Source of the DNA: Asanoa hainanensis
GTDB taxonomy: Bacteria; Actinomycetota; Actinomycetes; Mycobacteriales; Micromonosporaceae
DNA: 64,000 nucleotides
Direction of reading: 5' to 3'
Assembly (NCBI RefSeq): GCF_900188485.1
Contig: NZ_FZPH01000009.1
Span: forward strand, 1-64,000
Shown here in pieces: positions 60,707 through 64,000 of the stretch. How positions within the stretch are numbered: the stretch's first letter is position 1; each line of letters opens with the position of its first letter. Under the pieces are notes generated by a model. That model was given only the letters and a program-made list of their open reading frames with translations, ran no database searches and was not told the origin of the DNA. The position numbers were made by a program, and so were the translations under genes.

Positions 60707-63649
60707 TCACGGAGGAGGGCGGCAAGGTCCTGCCGCTCGCTGCGCCCCAGTGCAGTGAAGATCTCCAGTGACTCGGTCGCTGACGTCCCGCGCTGCCTCG
60801 ATGTCGCCGGCCGCTCGCTGCGCGCGAGCCAGATGATGCAGCACAGAGGCGACGCCGACCGGGGCGCTCTGTGTCCGCGCGATCTCGAGCGTCCCCGCGA
60901 ACAACTCCAGCGCCGCCGACAGGTTGCCGCCCGCCAACGCGACCTCTCCGGCAAGGTCGAGGGCGTCCTTGCGGGCCAGGGCGAACGGCGCTCGTGCGAC
61001 CAGTGCCAGTGCCTGCTCCGAGTGCTGACGGGCCGCCCCCAGGTCCCCGGCGCGCAGGCTGACCCGGCCCAGTGCGATCTCGACCATCAACAGGCCGAGC
61101 GGCTCGTCCACCTCGCGGAGGATCTGGACCGCCTCGTGGTAGCGCATCGTCATCTGCTCGTACCGGCCGCTTCGGCGCAGTGACTGCGCCAGGGCGATGA
61201 GCACGTTGGCTTCGCCTGCGCGGTCGCCGGCTGTTCGCATGACTGTCAACGCGCGGGCGTACTCGGACCGGGCAGCCGGCGGGTCGTCCATCTCCAGCAG
61301 CAGGTTGCCGAGGGCTAGCTGTGCCCAGCCGAGCTGCACCGGCACCGGCGAGGTGTCGAGCCGCGCCACAGCCCAGCCCACCGCGGCCAATGCCGGCCGC
61401 CAACGGCCCAGCACCCGGTACGCCATGCTCAGGTACGTGGCCGCCGTCGCCGCACGCAAGGAGTCGCCACCAACCGCATAGGCCCGGCGTGCCGCTCGCA
61501 GCGGGCCGCGCGCTGCCAACGGCCGACCGCTGCGCTGCCACACCATTCCCAGTCCGAGCTGCAGCGCGGCAGCGCCCTCCGGACCCGGCCCGGCCGCGAG
61601 CACCCGCCCGGCCGCATCCGTCCACTCCGGACCGTACGCGTGCGTCAAAGCGACATTGGTCGTCGCACAAACCAGCCGCCACGCCAGCGTGACCCAGCCG
61701 CGGGCGACGCAGTCCAGCGCCGCGGACAACACCAACGCCTGATCCACCGGCGAGGTGGCCGGCCCGGCCGGTGCGGGCTCCGCCGGATAGGGCCGCGACC
61801 CCAGGTCGGCCCGCAACGCCTGACTCAACAACGCCTCGTAGCCGCGCCGCAGCGCGGCCACATCCGCGTCCTCGCAGAGTTCCCGGGCAAAGAGCCGCAC
61901 CAGGTCGTGCATCCGATACCTGAGCTCCTGCCCGGTATCCCACACGGACACCAGCGACGCAGCCGACAGCCGCTCCAAGCGTCGTGAGGCGTCCGGAAGA
62001 CCGACGTCCAGCAGCGCGGCCGCGAGCGAAGCGCCGGCCGACGGCACCGGCAGCAGAGCCAGCCGCCGCAACAGCAGGGCCGCCGACTCGTCGACCAGTC
62101 GAAGGCTCTCCGCGAACACGGCCCGCACATCCCGGTCACCCACGGCCAGCTCGTCCAGCCGCGACCGCTCGTCGTCGAGCCGCGCCGCCATCCGTTCCAG
62201 CGACGTCCCCGGTTGCCGGGCGAGCCGCACACCCACGATCCGCAACGCCAACGGCAGGCCACCACACAGCGACAGGAGCCGGCGGGCCGCGTCGGGCTCG
62301 TCGACCGTACGCGATCGCCCAGAGACGTTGTCCAATAACGCCGCCGCGTCACGCGCGCCCAGCACGCCCGGCTCGACCGCGACGGCCCCGTCGAGACCGG
62401 ACAAAGTAGACCGCGATGTCACGATGGTCCGGCATCCAGGCGCGCCCGGCAAAAGCGGCCGCACCTGAGCCTCACCGGCCGCGTTGTCCAGGACCAGCAA
62501 CGGCCGACGTTCGGCCATTGTGGACCGGTAAAGACCAGCTCGGGCATCCCGGTCCGACGGCACCGACGGCCCGGGCAGACCCAACGAGCGCAGGATCGAG
62601 CCCATCACCTGGTACGCCTCCGGCGGCGAAGGCTCCGTCCCGTGCAGGTCGACGAACACCGCCTCGGTGTCGAGCCGGTGCGCCAGGTGCACCGCGAGCG
62701 TCGTCTTGCCCGCGCCACCCAGCCCCGAAGCACAGACGGTCACGGGCCGAGCAAAGGCGCCAGAGAGCAACGCCCCAACCCGCTCCAGCTCAGCCACCCG
62801 CCCGGTGAAATACGCGACGTCGGCCGGCAACTGGAGAACGCGCGGCGCGGGCCGCGCCGGCGACCCACCGAACCACGCCCGGACCAGAGCGACCCCAGCC
62901 CCCGTGTCACCGAGCAGCACATGCCGTTCCAGCGAACGCAGCTCCGCACCAGGATCAAGCCCCAACTCGTCAGCCAGAACCTGCTGCGCCCGCCGGTACG
63001 CGGCCAGCGCCTCCGCCTGCCGACCCTCCAGCGCCAACCCGAGCACATGCAGCACCCAGAACCGTTCCCGCAACGGCTCGGCCAGCACCAGGTCGGCGGT
63101 CTGCTCGGTGACCGGCCGACCGGCGAGCAGGTCGACGGCCAGGTGGCGTTGGAGTGCCTCCATCCGTTCGGCGTCGAGCAGCCCGCCCGCCGACCGGATC
63201 CGTTCGCCGGACGCGTCCTGGCACGCCCGCCCGCGCCACAGCCGCAACGCCGCCTCGTACCCTTTGCTCGCTCCGGACCAGTCCGCGGACGCCGCCCGCT
63301 GTGCGGCCCCCGCTGTCAGGGACCGGAACGCGCCCAGGTCGACCTCGACGGCGTCCGCGGCCAACCGGTAACCCGCCGGGTGCGTGGCCAGCAGCACCTG
63401 CGGGTTGAGACCGGCCGGTGCGAAGGCCCGCCGGATCCGGTGCACGGCGATCTGCAGCTGGTTGACCGCCGTGCGCGGCGGGGCCGCGCCCCAGACCATG
63501 TCGACCAGGTCGTCGACCTGCACGAGTACGCCCGACCGCAGCGCGAGCGCCGCCAGCACCGTCCGGGCCGGGGCACTGGTCAGGGCCGCCACCACGCCAT
63601 CCGCCACGATCTCGACGGCACCCAGGATCCGAACTTCGACAGCGGGCAC
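60707..63649 (-). CDS. AfsR/SARP-type regulator with NB-ARC and TPR domains, 3' end frameshifted
   Basis: A 980-residue regulator. An OmpR-like DNA-binding domain (residues 1-95) and a bacterial transcriptional activation domain (about 100-245) are followed by an NB-ARC ATPase (Walker A GLGGAGKTTLAVHL, TIVTSRSTLSG, CGGLPLALRIVG) and TPR repeats (about 650-960). Such proteins activate antibiotic or stress genes. The last 20 residues (DVSDRVTGDLHCTGAQRAAG onward) do not fit the family. Another frame ending at 60694 gives TESLEIFTALGRSERQDLAA LLRDLDG, the expected tail, so a one-base shift near 60780-60800 is likely. GTG start. Confidence 0.88.
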   Translation of the reverse strand: MPAVEVRILGAVEIVADGVVAALTSAPARTVLAALALRSGVLVQVDDLVDMVWGAAPPRTAVNQLQIAVHRIRRAFAPAGLNPQVLLATHPAGYRLAADAVEVDLGAFRSLTAGAAQRAASADWSGASKGYEAALRLWRGRACQDASGERIRSAGGLLDAERMEALQRHLAVDLLAGRPVTEQTADLVLAEPLRERFWVLHVLGLALEGRQAEALAAYRRAQQVLADELGLDPGAELRSLERHVLLGDTGAGVALVRAWFGGSPARPAPRVLQLPADVAYFTGRVAELERVGALLSGAFARPVTVCASGLGGAGKTTLAVHLAHRLDTEAVFVDLHGTEPSPPEAYQVMGSILRSLGLPGPSVPSDRDARAGLYRSTMAERRPLLVLDNAAGEAQVRPLLPGAPGCRTIVTSRSTLSGLDGAVAVEPGVLGARDAAALLDNVSGRSRTVDEPDAARRLLSLCGGLPLALRIVGVRLARQPGTSLERMAARLDDERSRLDELAVGDRDVRAVFAESLRLVDESAALLLRRLALLPVPSAGASLAAALLDVGLPDASRRLERLSAASLVSVWDTGQELRYRMHDLVRLFARELCEDADVAALRRGYEALLSQALRADLGSRPYPAEPAPAGPATSPVDQALVLSAALDCVARGWVTLAWRLVCATTNVALTHAYGPEWTDAAGRVLAAGPGPEGAAALQLGLGMVWQRSGRPLAARGPLRAARRAYAVGGDSLRAATAATYLSMAYRVLGRWRPALAAVGWAVARLDTSPVPVQLGWAQLALGNLLLEMDDPPAARSEYARALTVMRTAGDRAGEANVLIALAQSLRRSGRYEQMTMRYHEAVQILREVDEPLGLLMVEIALGRVSLRAGDLGAARQHSEQALALVARAPFALARKDALDLAGEVALAGGNLSAALELFAGTLEIARTQSAPVGVASVLHHLARAQRAAGDIEAARDVSDRVTGDLHCTGAQRAAGPCRPPP

Positions 63650-63803
63650 AGCCGCACGCTACCGCTGCCGCGCCTCACGAAGCCCGGCGCTCTCGCGCGG
63701 TGAGACATCGTCTGACCCACCCGTCCCACGATCGCCGAGCGGGGTTTGGTTTGGCGATTGGCGGTTACGGGTGGATTGGTCCGATCAGACGAGGGAGACC
63801 ACC

Positions 63804-64000
63804 ATGGCATTGCCCACGATCGTCCTGGTGCACGGCGCCTGGGCCGACGCGGCCAGCTGGAACGGTGTCGCGTCCGTGTTGCAGGCGCGCGGATTCACGG
63901 TCTACGCCCCACCGAACCCGCTACGCGGCGTGACCATCGACGCGCCGTACATCGCATCGTTCAACGCCCAGCGTACGAGCGGGCCCGTGGTCCTGGTTGG
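63804..64000 (+). CDS. Alpha/beta-fold hydrolase, N-terminal part, cut by window edge
   Basis: Sixty-five codons of an alpha/beta hydrolase are present. LPTIVLVHGAWADAASWNGV carries the oxyanion HG motif, and RTSGPVVLVG leads toward the nucleophile elbow beyond the edge. GAGGGAGACCACC precedes the ATG. It resembles EstA/salicylate-esterase-type hydrolases of actinomycetes. It is divergent from the SARP regulator across about 150 bases rich in TTGG-type repeats, which might include regulator sites. Confidence 0.85.
   Translation, partial: MALPTIVLVHGAWADAASWNGVASVLQARGFTVYAPPNPLRGVTIDAPYIASFNAQRTSGPVVLV

Overview
The window is GC-rich actinomycete chromosome. Evidence for this is the strong G/C third-position bias, frequent GTG and TTG starts, an AfsR/SARP-type regulator, an ECF41 sigma factor with its usual partner, an IdeR/DmdR-type iron box and a CRISPR repeat of the actinomycete I-E type. 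A filamentous actinomycete (Micromonosporaceae, Streptomyces-like or similar) fits best; the genus cannot be fixed from sequence alone. No rRNA or tRNA gene was seen.

Layout. 1-340: the 5' end of an IS982-type transposase running off the left edge. 0.3-2.8 kb: a TetR/MBL-hydrolase divergent pair around a nested palindrome, then two poorly characterised genes. 2.86-7.3 kb: a tightly overlapping five-gene operon for the lower meta-cleavage (4-oxalomesaconate) route, carrying a VOC-type ring-cleavage dioxygenase in place of LigAB. 7.3-12 kb: small housekeeping-like genes, aroA, and a TetR/aldo-keto reductase pair with two palindromic operators. 12-18.1 kb: a secreted GH20 hexosaminidase with two carbohydrate-binding modules, an ECF41 sigma factor and its AhpD-like partner (both with ECF41-like promoters), and a flotillin/NfeD pair.

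18.2-29.4 kb: a nine-gene sugar operon (DUF2291 lipoprotein, RbsA/RbsC/RbsB-type transporter, split transketolase, FGGY kinase, TIM-barrel isomerase, secreted DUF1593 nucleoside-hydrolase-like protein) with a divergent SorC regulator. Its gene set matches the known D-apiose route, and the secreted DUF1593 protein is a candidate new apiose-releasing enzyme. 29.4-36.6 kb: mixed small genes with three decayed ones: a CUT1 permease lacking its N-terminus, and a head-to-head FAD-oxidase/LysR pair that lost both 5' ends in what looks like one deletion. 36.8-44.5 kb: an arginase-family protein, an iron-siderophore ABC transporter under an iron box, and a secreted Ntn acylase.

45.2-54.4 kb: a seven-gene operon (livKHMGF, a secreted LamG protein, a secreted PQQ-type sugar dehydrogenase) next to a LacI regulator, with twin LacI boxes between them. 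This unusual combination suggests extracellular oxidation of a sugar followed by uptake of the product. 54.7-55.4 kb: a 12-repeat type I-E CRISPR array without cas genes in the window. 55.5-57.5 kb: an aldo-keto reductase and an LCP ligase. 57.6-60.7 kb: a possible defence or phage-derived block with an HDxFGH protein, a small basic protein and a solitary HTH-fused adenine methylase with an N-F-P-F motif. 60.7-63.6 kb: a SARP/NB-ARC/TPR regulator whose C-terminal end appears frameshifted. The right edge cuts an alpha/beta hydrolase.
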